NCBI RefSeq assembly: GCF_019219075.1
Contig: NZ_JAHUWJ010000007.1
Location: 327,748 to 391,747, forward strand
Direction of reading: 5' to 3'
Origin: Chitinophaga sp. sic0106
GTDB lineage: Bacteria > Bacteroidota > Bacteroidia > Chitinophagales > Chitinophagaceae
Length of the DNA stretch: 64,000 nt
Below the pieces are notes generated by a model that saw only the letters and a program-made list of their open reading frames with translations, was not told the DNA's origin and did not search any database. Below, piece after piece: positions 45,601-52,880 of this stretch. The translations under genes and the position numbers were made by a program. How positions within the stretch are numbered: position 1 is the stretch's first letter; every line of letters begins with the position of its first letter.

Positions 45601-45980
45601 CGGATGGCGGCTCTACCTTCGGCCCTACCGCAGCGCTGAACCGCTACTACTATGATAACCGCTGGACGGCCAAAGGGCAAACAGACCGACTCCCTAAAGT
45701 AGTATACAAAGGTACGGCACCAAGCAGCTCCGACAGATTCCTGTACGACGGTACGTATATCCGTTTGCGTGATATTACCCTCGCCTACGACCTGCCTAAA
45801 AGCCTGATGCAGCAACTGAAAATGAGCAGCACCAGGATTTATGCAAGAGCAACCAACCCTTACACGTATGTGAAAGACAAGCGACTGACCTTTGATCCGG
45901 AAGTAGGCATCGAAGGGCAAACCGATCAGAATGCGCCTATCTTCCGTACCATCGTATTTGGTGTTGATTTCAGATTCTAA
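42678..45980 (+). CDS. SusC/RagA TonB-linked outer membrane protein with STN domain
   Basis: An 1100-residue TonB-dependent transporter. After the signal, an STN domain (about residues 45-115, SIKLQAIFKDIRKQTGLAFVYD) can contact FecR. A carboxypeptidase-regulatory-like domain follows (about 137-215, DIRGHITGPDGESVIGATV). The plug domain begins with LNDVVVVAYGSQRKSTFTGS and includes RIRGVGSINAGSAPLYVVDG and YGSRAANGVIIITTKKG. The C-terminal barrel ends in FRTIVFGVDFRF. It moves oligosaccharides or other ligands captured by the SusD partner. No degrading enzyme is encoded next to this pair, so the ligand cannot be inferred. Confidence 0.96.
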   Translation: MNLLLNGKVVSLPVPLKLLMIMKWTAVFLCFAAIHVSAKGYSQKVTIASPSIKLQAIFKDIRKQTGLAFVYDKALLDKTHPVAIQAHNREFADVLAECLNAQGLTFEVNSNIIVVKKMPPAGNAVINNLTSAVLGQADIRGHITGPDGESVIGATVRLKGTQKATITSADGNFTLNGVKDGSYTLEVTSIGYENYVKIISVSNENLQLNIALGKSISGLNDVVVVAYGSQRKSTFTGSVSTLSTKQLEGSPRATIEDNLQGNVSGVVVSQGSGQPGAAPNVRIRGVGSINAGSAPLYVVDGIPLSSVDLNSFNANDIASMTVLKDAAAASLYGSRAANGVIIITTKKGAAGKTTFNASAQTGFTNVINSKDDQPLNTTEQLELFRESWVNAGKDINLFIPELVKQGIDTTVNTNWFNELTRTGQYQQFNLSASGGTEKTTYFLSAGYYNVKSPLLNSAFKRYNFNAKINTQATERLSLQAGVLATVTKLDGVSDDGSNANPVRAYKRYEPWLRVYLPDGSYDLSYSNNYNPVAFTKENKRPRDRYNLLGNIGLKYKILRDLTFENQNSVDFEYGEDLSWNKSGIGTARTNGGSADYGTQRSISLVSTNILRYMHDWGYHHFEAFAGYEAQSVQSADVGISKSNFIPNTTTLSNAAVLSDGYNTATSNSLTGMFSNVTYNYHSKYFLSASLRRDGSSRFGSDKMYGNFWSVGASWNMLSEPFMEKLDFFSQLRLRASYGKNGNQSIADFASRGLYTNTASYNNSPGYYLTQYGNNNLTWEKNSPLNIGADFGILKDRIQGSVEYYNRVTSALLLDMPVSATNGVTSITKNVGSVRNSGIEVELNTFNIVSKNKGGFNWNTRATFSTLKNDITKLVSTIVSSPYIREQGGDYYQFYLVGFAGANPDNGEALFYTDGSKSTTTNDYTKAARFKQGSALAKFVAGMTNTFEYQGFTFSFQLYGSFGNKIYDNWGTSTYTDGGSTFGPTAALNRYYYDNRWTAKGQTDRLPKVVYKGTAPSSSDRFLYDGTYIRLRDITLAYDLPKSLMQQLKMSSTRIYARATNPYTYVKDKRLTFDPEVGIEGQTDQNAPIFRTIVFGVDFRF

Positions 45981-45997
45981 TTAAAAAGCTACCAGTA

Positions 45998-47431
45998 ATG
46001 AAGAAAATACTTTTCATAGCCACCATACTATTCAGCAGTTGCAGCAAGGACTTCCTGGATAAGCAACCGCAACAGAACACGGACTTAAACAGTGCTTTTA
46101 TAGACATGGCCTCCGGCCGTGCGAGCATCAACGGTATCTACTCCCTGATGAAAGGCGTGAACTACTACGGCCGTTCGCTGTATGTAACCGCCGACCTGTT
46201 GTCGGACAATGCCTACCTCAGCTCCAGCAATTCCAAACGTTACCTGCAGTTCGACAGCTACACCACCAACTCCACCAACAGTGATGCAAGAAGCATGTGG
46301 AACACCCTGTACCAGGTGGTGGTAAACGCTAACCTGATGATCCAGAGCGGCAATAAGTTGCAGGTAGGTGCTTCGGATAGTACCGAAAAAGCGCAGATCC
46401 TGGGAGAGGCTTACGCAGTGCGTGCCCTGGCCTACTTCGATCTGATGAAACTCTTTGCACAGCCTTATAACTTCACCGCCGATGGCAGTCACCTCGGTGT
46501 GCCCCTGGTAACCGAAACCACTGCCGACGCGGACGCTATTATCTCCCCGGCAAGAGATCAGGCCAGCAAAGTATATGCACAAATAGAGGCAGACCTGGTA
46601 AAAGCAGTGGCAATGATCCCGGCTACCCCTGTCGGCTATACGCTGAGCAGTAATAAAGGCCGCGTTTCCCTGTATGGCGCTAAAGCTCTGCTTGCCAGAC
46701 TATATTTGTATGAGGGTAAGTGGGCCGATGCAGAAACGCAAACCACCGATATCATCACCGCCAACAAATATTCCCTGCTGGCGAAAGATAAGCTGGCTAC
46801 GGATTTCCAGCTGGAAAACAATGGCGAAACCATTTTCGAAATCCTGTACCTCACTACCGATAACCTCGGTACAGACGCGATGGTGAACTTCTGTTTACAA
46901 GGCGGCAGCTACGGCGATATGCTTGCTACTGACGACCTCTATAACGGTTACGACGCCACGGATGCACGCAGGAGCTTTGTCGTAAAAGGAAAGCGCAGCG
47001 GTGCGGAAAACCCGGCCATCCTCATCAATAAATATCAGAACAAAAGCACTTACCTCGAAGGCATGAAAGTAGTACGCCTGGCAGAAGTATACCTCACCCG
47101 CGCAGAAGCACGTAAAATGCAGGGCAAGGACGGTTTGGCAGCTGCTGATGTGGATGTGATCCGTACCCGCGCATTGGGTACTGTACCCGCCACCACCGCT
47201 ACCGGCGATGCTTTGCTGACGATCATCAAAAACGAACGCCGCAAAGAGTTATGCTTCGAAGGTCATCGCTTATTTGACCTCACCCGCTGGAAGCAGACAT
47301 TCACAAAATTCAAAACCGGTGGGGCTACGATCAGTATTACCTACCCGAATAATAAAACTATTATGCCGATACCGCTGGATGAGATAAACGCGAATCCGAA
47401 TATTGCGGGTCAGCAAAATCCGGATTATTAA
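45998..47431 (+). CDS. SusD/RagB family outer membrane lipoprotein
   Basis: A 477-residue SusD-like surface lipoprotein (lipobox FSSC, Cys15) that lids the SusC transporter. The family elements are KDFLDKQPQQN at the N-terminus, TPR-like helices such as AQILGEAYAVRALAYFDLMKLF, and the C-terminal RRKELCFEGHRLFDLTRW. It starts 17 bases after susC and ends ahead of a strong terminator. Confidence 0.96.
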   Translation: MKKILFIATILFSSCSKDFLDKQPQQNTDLNSAFIDMASGRASINGIYSLMKGVNYYGRSLYVTADLLSDNAYLSSSNSKRYLQFDSYTTNSTNSDARSMWNTLYQVVVNANLMIQSGNKLQVGASDSTEKAQILGEAYAVRALAYFDLMKLFAQPYNFTADGSHLGVPLVTETTADADAIISPARDQASKVYAQIEADLVKAVAMIPATPVGYTLSSNKGRVSLYGAKALLARLYLYEGKWADAETQTTDIITANKYSLLAKDKLATDFQLENNGETIFEILYLTTDNLGTDAMVNFCLQGGSYGDMLATDDLYNGYDATDARRSFVVKGKRSGAENPAILINKYQNKSTYLEGMKVVRLAEVYLTRAEARKMQGKDGLAAADVDVIRTRALGTVPATTATGDALLTIIKNERRKELCFEGHRLFDLTRWKQTFTKFKTGGATISITYPNNKTIMPIPLDEINANPNIAGQQNPDY

Positions 47432-47435
47432 ACAG

Positions 47436-47468
47436 GAGCCTCAGCCATGCTGAGGCTCTTTTTTTTAT
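47436..47468 (+). terminator. Terminator of the sigma-fecR-susCD operon
   Basis: GAGCCTCAGC-CAT-GCTGAGGCTC followed by eight T residues, starting 4 bases after the susD stop. The T-run reaches into the 3' end of the convergent gene. Confidence 0.9.
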
Positions 47469-48091
47469 TCTGCCATCACAGCAGCAGCTGTCTTAATGTC
47501 CGCATAATAAAATGCCATAGCGGCCAGGAGTGCATGCTGTACATCATCCGCCGGCACCTGCTTCCCTTGTATAGTCACATCCAATGTAGCACAGGCATCA
47601 GCCACTACCGTACAGTCGTAACCGTTATCCTTCGCAGCTTTTACCGTAGCATCAATGCACACGTGCGTCATCATTCCCAGAATAGTAAGTTGCTGCAGAT
47701 CATTCGCTTTCAGATAGGCCTGCAAATCGGTTTCCCGGAAGCTGTTAGGATAATGCTTGGTGATCACCTTTTCGCCCGGCAAAGGCAATACAGCTTCATT
47801 TATTGCTGCACCAGGGGTATCAGGTAAGAAGAAAGTAGCGCCCTCGTTGGTAGCAATGTGTCGTATATGTATCACCGGTAGCCCTTTCTTCCTGAAATTT
47901 GCCAGCACTTTCTTCGCCTGCTGCGCGGCTTCGTTGGCGCCAACAAGTGTATGGTTTCCTCCCGGAAAATAATCGTTCTGAATGTCTACAATAAGCAAAG
48001 CCTGTTTCATGTGTGTTTGTTTTGTGGAAGGCTGTGCCACAGCCGCCAGTGTGAATGAAATGAATGCAACCAGTAACGCGGTTATTTTCAT
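47465..48091 (-). CDS. Isochorismatase-family cysteine hydrolase with signal peptide
   Basis: A 208-residue hydrolase of the isochorismatase superfamily. The catalytic triad is Asp36 (LLIVDIQNDYF), Lys112 (VITKHYPNSF) and Cys145 (MMTHVCIDATV), so it should hydrolyse amide-like or related small substrates. I start at ATG 48091, giving a clear signal peptide (ITALLVAFISFTLAAVAQ). The longer frame to 48190 would run over the promoter. Export is unusual for this mostly cytoplasmic family. The gene follows a Crp/Fnr gene on the same strand with an FNR-like palindrome between them. Confidence 0.88.
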   Translation of the reverse strand: MKITALLVAFISFTLAAVAQPSTKQTHMKQALLIVDIQNDYFPGGNHTLVGANEAAQQAKKVLANFRKKGLPVIHIRHIATNEGATFFLPDTPGAAINEAVLPLPGEKVITKHYPNSFRETDLQAYLKANDLQQLTILGMMTHVCIDATVKAAKDNGYDCTVVADACATLDVTIQGKQVPADDVQHALLAAMAFYYADIKTAAAVMAE

Positions 48092-48137
48092 ATTGAAAGA
48101 TGTTTTAAATGAGTGATAAGAAGGCCTTCGTTGCATG

Positions 48138-48183
48138 CAAATGTAGCAGCAACAATAAACCTGCAACTTGACCTTGGTCAAGA
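48138..48183 (-). promoter_or_regulatory. Promoter with FNR-like operator for the cysteine hydrolase gene
   Basis: On the minus strand TTG (48165-48167), an 18-base... spacer measured to TACATTTG (48138-48145) is close to consensus. The palindrome CTTGACC-TT-GGTCAAG (48168-48183), core TTGAC-N4-GTCAA, touches the -33 element and is centred near -41. Confidence 0.7.
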
Positions 48184-48195
48184 ACTCCAAAAAAA

Positions 48196-48786
48196 CTATT
48201 TCAGGTGATGTTTTTTCAGCATGCGGCTAAAGAAGGAAGGCGTAACGCCAATGTAGGAGGCAATTTCCTGGTCAGAGAGCAAAGACAGCAGGTAGGGATA
48301 TTGCAGGCGGAACTTTTCGAATCGTTCCAACGCGGACAAACTCATAGCATCAATATTACGTTGCAGGCTGGCAGCAAAAGCACGCTCGGTGAGGATTCTG
48401 AAGCAACGTTCAAACTTCGGTATTTCCCGCAGCAGGATTTCCTGGTTACGGCGGGATAGCGCAAGAGTATGCGTTTCGCTGATGGCTTGTATAAACAGAT
48501 TGCCGGGGTTGCCGGTGATAAAACTATTGATATCGGCTATCCACCAGTCGGGCGCGGCAAATGTGAGGATATGCTCTTTCTGCTGCTGATCCAGAAGGTA
48601 ACTTTTCATGCATCCGGATACGATGAAGGTGAAGTCGGTGCACACGGCTCCTTCCATAAGCAGCAATTCCCGGCGGGCATAATGCCCGGGCCTGAGCAGT
48701 TGAGTGAAATAACTGCTTTCTTCCGCCGTCAGGGAGATGTGGCGGCCGATGTTGGCCAATATCAGCTCAAAGGAATGATGCATCAT
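48196..48786 (-). CDS. Crp/Fnr family transcriptional regulator
   Basis: A 196-residue regulator with an N-terminal cNMP-binding-type domain (RRELLLMEGAVCTDFTFIVSGCMKSYLL) and a C-terminal helix-turn-helix (LSDQEIASYIGVTPSFFSRMLKKH). I start at ATG 48786; the longer frame up to 48873 has extra residues without family similarity and crosses a repeated sequence that looks regulatory. A direct repeat GCGAATATGG occurs twice just upstream. The likely target is the cysteine hydrolase gene 104 bases downstream. Confidence 0.87.
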   Translation of the reverse strand: MMHHSFELILANIGRHISLTAEESSYFTQLLRPGHYARRELLLMEGAVCTDFTFIVSGCMKSYLLDQQQKEHILTFAAPDWWIADINSFITGNPGNLFIQAISETHTLALSRRNQEILLREIPKFERCFRILTERAFAASLQRNIDAMSLSALERFEKFRLQYPYLLSLLSDQEIASYIGVTPSFFSRMLKKHHLK

Positions 48787-48802
48787 GGTGCCATAAAGGT
48801 AA

Positions 48803-48833
48803 GCGAATATGGATTCATAACCGGCGAATATGG
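48803..48833. repeat. Direct repeat upstream of a Crp/Fnr gene
   Basis: GCGAATATGG occurs at 48803-48812 and 48824-48833, 21 bases apart (two helical turns), 17 bases before the preferred start at 48786. This spacing suits a regulator binding twice on the same face of DNA. Confidence 0.45.
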
Positions 48834-48891
48834 AATCCCTGCACCACAACACCCAATCTCTTCCTATATTCACCTAATAATTTAATACCCG

Positions 48892-49899
48892 GTGAAACTA
48901 TTTATGACTATTTGTGCAGCCCTTGTATTAGCCACTACGGCCCAGGCGCAAAACCCGCGCTATAAACAACATGCCGGCCGATACGGTGGCAACTCCGGCA
49001 TCTGCCTGTTCGAAGATGGCAAATTCATGCTGTATGGCTATGCCACAGCAGTTTTCGGCCAATACGTGTTTGAAAAGGATTACCTCCTCTTCTACCCCGA
49101 CAAGCCCCCTGCTTTTATGGTATATGCCCATAAAAACCCCACGCTGCACGACAGTTCGCGCATCAACTTCGTAAATTTCCAGGATGGGAAAACCTGGGTG
49201 CAGTTTAATAAGACCCCAGCCCAGCGGGTATTTAACGACGATGCCAATTGCTTTGATGCACCGTTTGTATATCAACATCCCACCACCCCACAGGAGTTCA
49301 CACTGGTGGCCGCTTCCGATGAAGATGAAAAGCAACTGATCTCCTGGCAGTATAACAACAGCATGGGTTACAACGATTTTGTTTTTATCTATAACAAACC
49401 TAAGCGGGAATATGAACACTTCAGTGCCCGCCTGGAAAAAGACGCTCTAAAAACTGATAACGGGCAAGGCTACACTAAGGTGCCTGCGAATGACGATAAT
49501 GATTGGAAAGAAATACTGGAATGGAAAAACCAGTACCTCGCCCCTGCCGCCACAGAAAAGGATATAGTGCTGGCCAATAAACACTATAATACCTTTAACC
49601 CTGATTTGAAACTATACCACTACGATAGTAAAACAGCATTATATACTTCCAAAAACGCAGCCGATAATGAAGACTACTTCCGGGACAACCAGTATAGGGA
49701 TGACCGTTACCTGCGCATGTATGAAAACCTGACACCCCATCAGCAGAGTAAGGCAACCAGCATCCAGTCGGCAGCAGGCAGTATTTTTTTCACCGCATGC
49801 GGCAACGAGAAATCCTATCACTACAATGGCTTCATCAAATACAAGGAAGATAAACCGGAAGGACCGCTGCCAATCACTACAGTACCGAATGTAGCATAA
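48892..49899 (+). CDS. Hypothetical exported protein
   Basis: A 335-residue protein with a signal peptide (LFMTICAALVLATTAQAQ). The start is GTG 48892, which supplies the basic residue of the signal; ATG 48904 is an alternative. The mature part begins with YKQHAGRYGGNSGICLFEDGKFMLYGYATAVFG, a segment seen in beta-rich Bacteroidota exported proteins of unknown role. No catalytic motif stands out. It is divergent from the Crp/Fnr gene. Confidence 0.7.
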   Translation: MKLFMTICAALVLATTAQAQNPRYKQHAGRYGGNSGICLFEDGKFMLYGYATAVFGQYVFEKDYLLFYPDKPPAFMVYAHKNPTLHDSSRINFVNFQDGKTWVQFNKTPAQRVFNDDANCFDAPFVYQHPTTPQEFTLVAASDEDEKQLISWQYNNSMGYNDFVFIYNKPKREYEHFSARLEKDALKTDNGQGYTKVPANDDNDWKEILEWKNQYLAPAATEKDIVLANKHYNTFNPDLKLYHYDSKTALYTSKNAADNEDYFRDNQYRDDRYLRMYENLTPHQQSKATSIQSAAGSIFFTACGNEKSYHYNGFIKYKEDKPEGPLPITTVPNVA

Positions 49900-49900
49900 T

Positions 49901-49931
49901 AAAAAAAACTGCCCCGGATTCCTCGGGGCAG
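49901..49931 (-). terminator. Terminator of the susCD-GH99-like operon
   Basis: CTGCCCCG (49909-49916) and CGGGGCAG (49924-49931) form a stem. The adjacent A-run (49901-49908) reads as a T-run on the minus strand, so it serves the minus-strand operon and possibly also the convergent gene. Confidence 0.75.
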
Positions 49932-49975
49932 CCACATTGCCGGACTGCGATCAGCCCACGCATCACTATTTACCA

Positions 49976-51079
49976 TTATTTCTTAAACTGCTTCTTCACT
50001 ATATTTAAATACAACTCTCCATAGCTCGCGGCAGGCTCCAGCTGCGTGTCCTCGTTCCAGTTATTCCAGCCATCAATCATGATCAGCCGCGTTTTTTCGC
50101 TGGCATTGAGTTTGGCTACATTGCATAGTTTGGAGAACAGCGCGCCGCTATCTTTCCGGGAGTACTCCGGGTTGGTACTGGTAGGCGTGCCTATCAGCCA
50201 CGTATGCGCCGGAGAAATGTTCGGTATATAATCGGCGGCGTAATTATCCGCAAAGTATTTTTTAGAATACTGCCAGTTCTGGTCCATCACCTGCGGCAGC
50301 AGGTAAAACCGGTCCCAGTTGTTATTCTGTGAGCTGAATGATTGATGGATAATCGCATCCACACAATGATCAAACCTTATCTGATAGCGGGCCGGCGGCG
50401 TCCAGCGGTCCTGCATACCTACGAGGTAAGGCGTTACGCCCCACTCTTTCAGCTTGCTGCGCAGGGTGTCATAAATCGCTTTATTATTATCTGAAAACAA
50501 CGTTTGTGCGTTGAGGATATAGAGGACAGGTTTGCTATCCACCTGCTGATAAGCGGCATGGGTAAGGAAGGGTACCACACGGCGGAAATCCTCGAAAAAC
50601 TGCGCCAGTCGCGCCTTATCCTTTTCAATGGGATTACCCGCAGAAATACCGCCATACGTACCGGTATTAAAATTATACGCCACCGCAAACTTCATCTTCG
50701 CTTCCCCGTTGGCATTCAGGAAACCACGCACCAGTGTGGAATCGGAGCGGTAGTTATTGGCATCCCTGGTAGCAGACCTGAAGGAAAACACGAAGTAATC
50801 CACTCCGCTCTTTACGCCGTAGTCGATATGTTTAGCCATCACCTCCGGCGGAATAACACCTGCCGGCATCGCGTACCTGCCCACCACAGGCACTTCTTTG
50901 ATATTGGCATTCCAGCCACCAAAGGAAGTATAAAAGGCTCCTACGGTATAATCCTGCGTTACAGGCACTTCCGGAATTTCATAATTCAGTATGCTGTCTT
51001 CCGGGCCGGGGCCGGTCAGTTCCTTCTTACATGCACCAGCCATCAGTGCAACTATCAGCACAAAGTGTATATATTTCAT
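49976..51079 (-). CDS. GH99/WbsX-like lipoprotein
   Basis: A 367-residue lipoprotein (lipobox MAGAC, Cys17) with one domain related to the glycosyltransferase WbsX/GH99-like group. Features are TVGAFYTSFGGWNANI, YGVKSGVDYFVFSFR and the C-terminal DGWNNWNEDTQLEPA with YGELYLNIVKKQF, the region that carries the carboxylates in this fold. GH99 enzymes act on alpha-mannose linkages, but WbsX-like members are less well characterised. It is the third gene of the minus-strand SusCD operon, 10 bases after SusD, so it probably works on the glycan imported by that pair. Confidence 0.8.
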   Translation of the reverse strand: MKYIHFVLIVALMAGACKKELTGPGPEDSILNYEIPEVPVTQDYTVGAFYTSFGGWNANIKEVPVVGRYAMPAGVIPPEVMAKHIDYGVKSGVDYFVFSFRSATRDANNYRSDSTLVRGFLNANGEAKMKFAVAYNFNTGTYGGISAGNPIEKDKARLAQFFEDFRRVVPFLTHAAYQQVDSKPVLYILNAQTLFSDNNKAIYDTLRSKLKEWGVTPYLVGMQDRWTPPARYQIRFDHCVDAIIHQSFSSQNNNWDRFYLLPQVMDQNWQYSKKYFADNYAADYIPNISPAHTWLIGTPTSTNPEYSRKDSGALFSKLCNVAKLNASEKTRLIMIDGWNNWNEDTQLEPAASYGELYLNIVKKQFKK

Positions 51080-51089
51080 GACGTATTTT

Positions 51090-52871
51090 TTATGGACGAT
51101 AAGTTTGAATAACTGTATACCGGAAACCTCCCGTAGCTGCTGCCACTTTCAGCTCTTCGATGGTGCTGCCATACCATTTCTGGATGAGACGGTAGTCGTA
51201 GCGGGCATCCACCTTATCCCACTCGGGCACCTGGTAGGGCTTAGCAAAGTGGAGGGACTGATAGATATCGTAATCGTCGCCACGGGCGGCTCCCATCTCC
51301 CGGATAGCCCCCTGGTAACCAACAGGATTAAGATTTACTACCGACATAGGATACGACGCCCTACCCGGTACATCTGAATAAGTAGGGTTGGGAGAATAAC
51401 TGGAATAACCACCTGGGTTTGTATGTGGGGGGAGATGGAATACCCGCGTTTGACGCTCCAGCGTCCAGCAGTCAAAGCCCCCGTCAGGGAAGTAATTCAG
51501 CCAGCGCTGCATCCAGATTTTAGCGTTGCCATCCGCGGGGATGTCGGTGTTGGTGACACTCAAATAATTACTATATCCCACACCGGTAGTGCCCCATTTA
51601 ATACCATCCCTGTTCTTATATTCATCGCGTAATACATTGCTGATGTTCCAGTATGCGAAGTTGGCATCAATGCCTGAATAATAGTATTGCTCCGCACTTC
51701 TGGCGCCGCCATAGCCCGTTTGAGCCGCTTCTGCCTTGAGGAAAAGTGCCTCCGCATAGGACAACATCACAAATGGCCTGCCCGGCTGAAGGATCACAGG
51801 ATTAGCATTCGAAAAAGCATTGATATTACTGCCGCCAATCACATCCGGCAACCCACCCAGGGACGACCAGCCCGCCAGTTTCGTATTCGCTTTTGCCAGC
51901 CCCAGGTAAGGAATCGGGTACGTTACGATGCGGAGGGAATCATCCGCAGTGCTGCTCAGCGTATCCTGCAACAGCAAACGGTTTGCAAGTGGTACAGAGT
52001 CGTAATACACCATCATCCGCGGGTCCTTATACGAGCGAAAAAAGGTAAATAAAAACTCACTCAGCTTTGGCGCCTGGTTAGTAGCGTTGGGCGCATAGGG
52101 AAAATACTGGTTGGATTTAATGTACTTGATGAAATACGGACTCTCGTTATTGTTTACATTTTCAAACAACATCTTCGCCGTTTCAGCTTCCGCATTGATA
52201 CACAGCGCATCGCTGGCCATCACCTCGCGAATATGAGTGGCTGCCAGGTCGGGCAGGTTCCGCTGTATCCGCAAACCAATTTTCAACCGCAGCGTATTGG
52301 CAAATTTCACCCAGTATTGCAGGTTGCCGTTATAGATAGCATCATACTTCAGCTTATCCCCATTGAGGTTAATTTTAGATGCCGCATCCTTCAGGGTGTT
52401 CATCACATAGGTATACACGGTGTCTTCATTATCAAACGCAATGGTGGACAGGTATTCCGGATTATTCGCCTGGTACAGCGGCACAGGACCGTAGGTACCC
52501 GCCAGTATGGAGTACGTGTAGGCGTGCAGGATGCGCGTTACCTGCACCCGGTTATTGTAAATACTATCGGCGCCATAGTTTACCAGCACCTGGTTTAAGT
52601 TTCCCAGCACACCCTGGAACATCGTTTGCCACATGCCCTGATCAGTCACATCATAGCGATTGGCCTGCTGACACAGCAGATGCCCCAGGTCCCAGTATTT
52701 GGTAGTATTATAGTCCGCCAGCCTGGTGTTCAGGTTCTTGACAGCCGCCAGCATAGAGGCTTCCGGAGCAACGGCGGTAAACTGTGTAGGGTCGGTATTG
52801 AGACTGCTGAAATCTTTCGTACAGCCGTAACCGGTACTCAGCAGCAACAGAAAAATATATAGTCGTTTCAT
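51090..52871 (-). CDS. SusD/RagB-like nutrient-binding lipoprotein
   Basis: A 593-residue surface lipoprotein (lipobox GYGC, Cys17) of the SusD-like type. The N-terminal KDFSSLNTDPTQFTAVAPEASML and QVTRILHAYTYSILAGTYGPVPL are typical of this branch, and YAEALFLKAEAAQTG is the conserved TPR-like helix. It starts 9 bases after the SusC stop. The branch is distinct from that of the other SusD in the window, consistent with a different ligand. Confidence 0.93.
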   Translation of the reverse strand: MKRLYIFLLLLSTGYGCTKDFSSLNTDPTQFTAVAPEASMLAAVKNLNTRLADYNTTKYWDLGHLLCQQANRYDVTDQGMWQTMFQGVLGNLNQVLVNYGADSIYNNRVQVTRILHAYTYSILAGTYGPVPLYQANNPEYLSTIAFDNEDTVYTYVMNTLKDAASKINLNGDKLKYDAIYNGNLQYWVKFANTLRLKIGLRIQRNLPDLAATHIREVMASDALCINAEAETAKMLFENVNNNESPYFIKYIKSNQYFPYAPNATNQAPKLSEFLFTFFRSYKDPRMMVYYDSVPLANRLLLQDTLSSTADDSLRIVTYPIPYLGLAKANTKLAGWSSLGGLPDVIGGSNINAFSNANPVILQPGRPFVMLSYAEALFLKAEAAQTGYGGARSAEQYYYSGIDANFAYWNISNVLRDEYKNRDGIKWGTTGVGYSNYLSVTNTDIPADGNAKIWMQRWLNYFPDGGFDCWTLERQTRVFHLPPHTNPGGYSSYSPNPTYSDVPGRASYPMSVVNLNPVGYQGAIREMGAARGDDYDIYQSLHFAKPYQVPEWDKVDARYDYRLIQKWYGSTIEELKVAAATGGFRYTVIQTYRP

Positions 52872-52880
52872 ACGTGTAGT

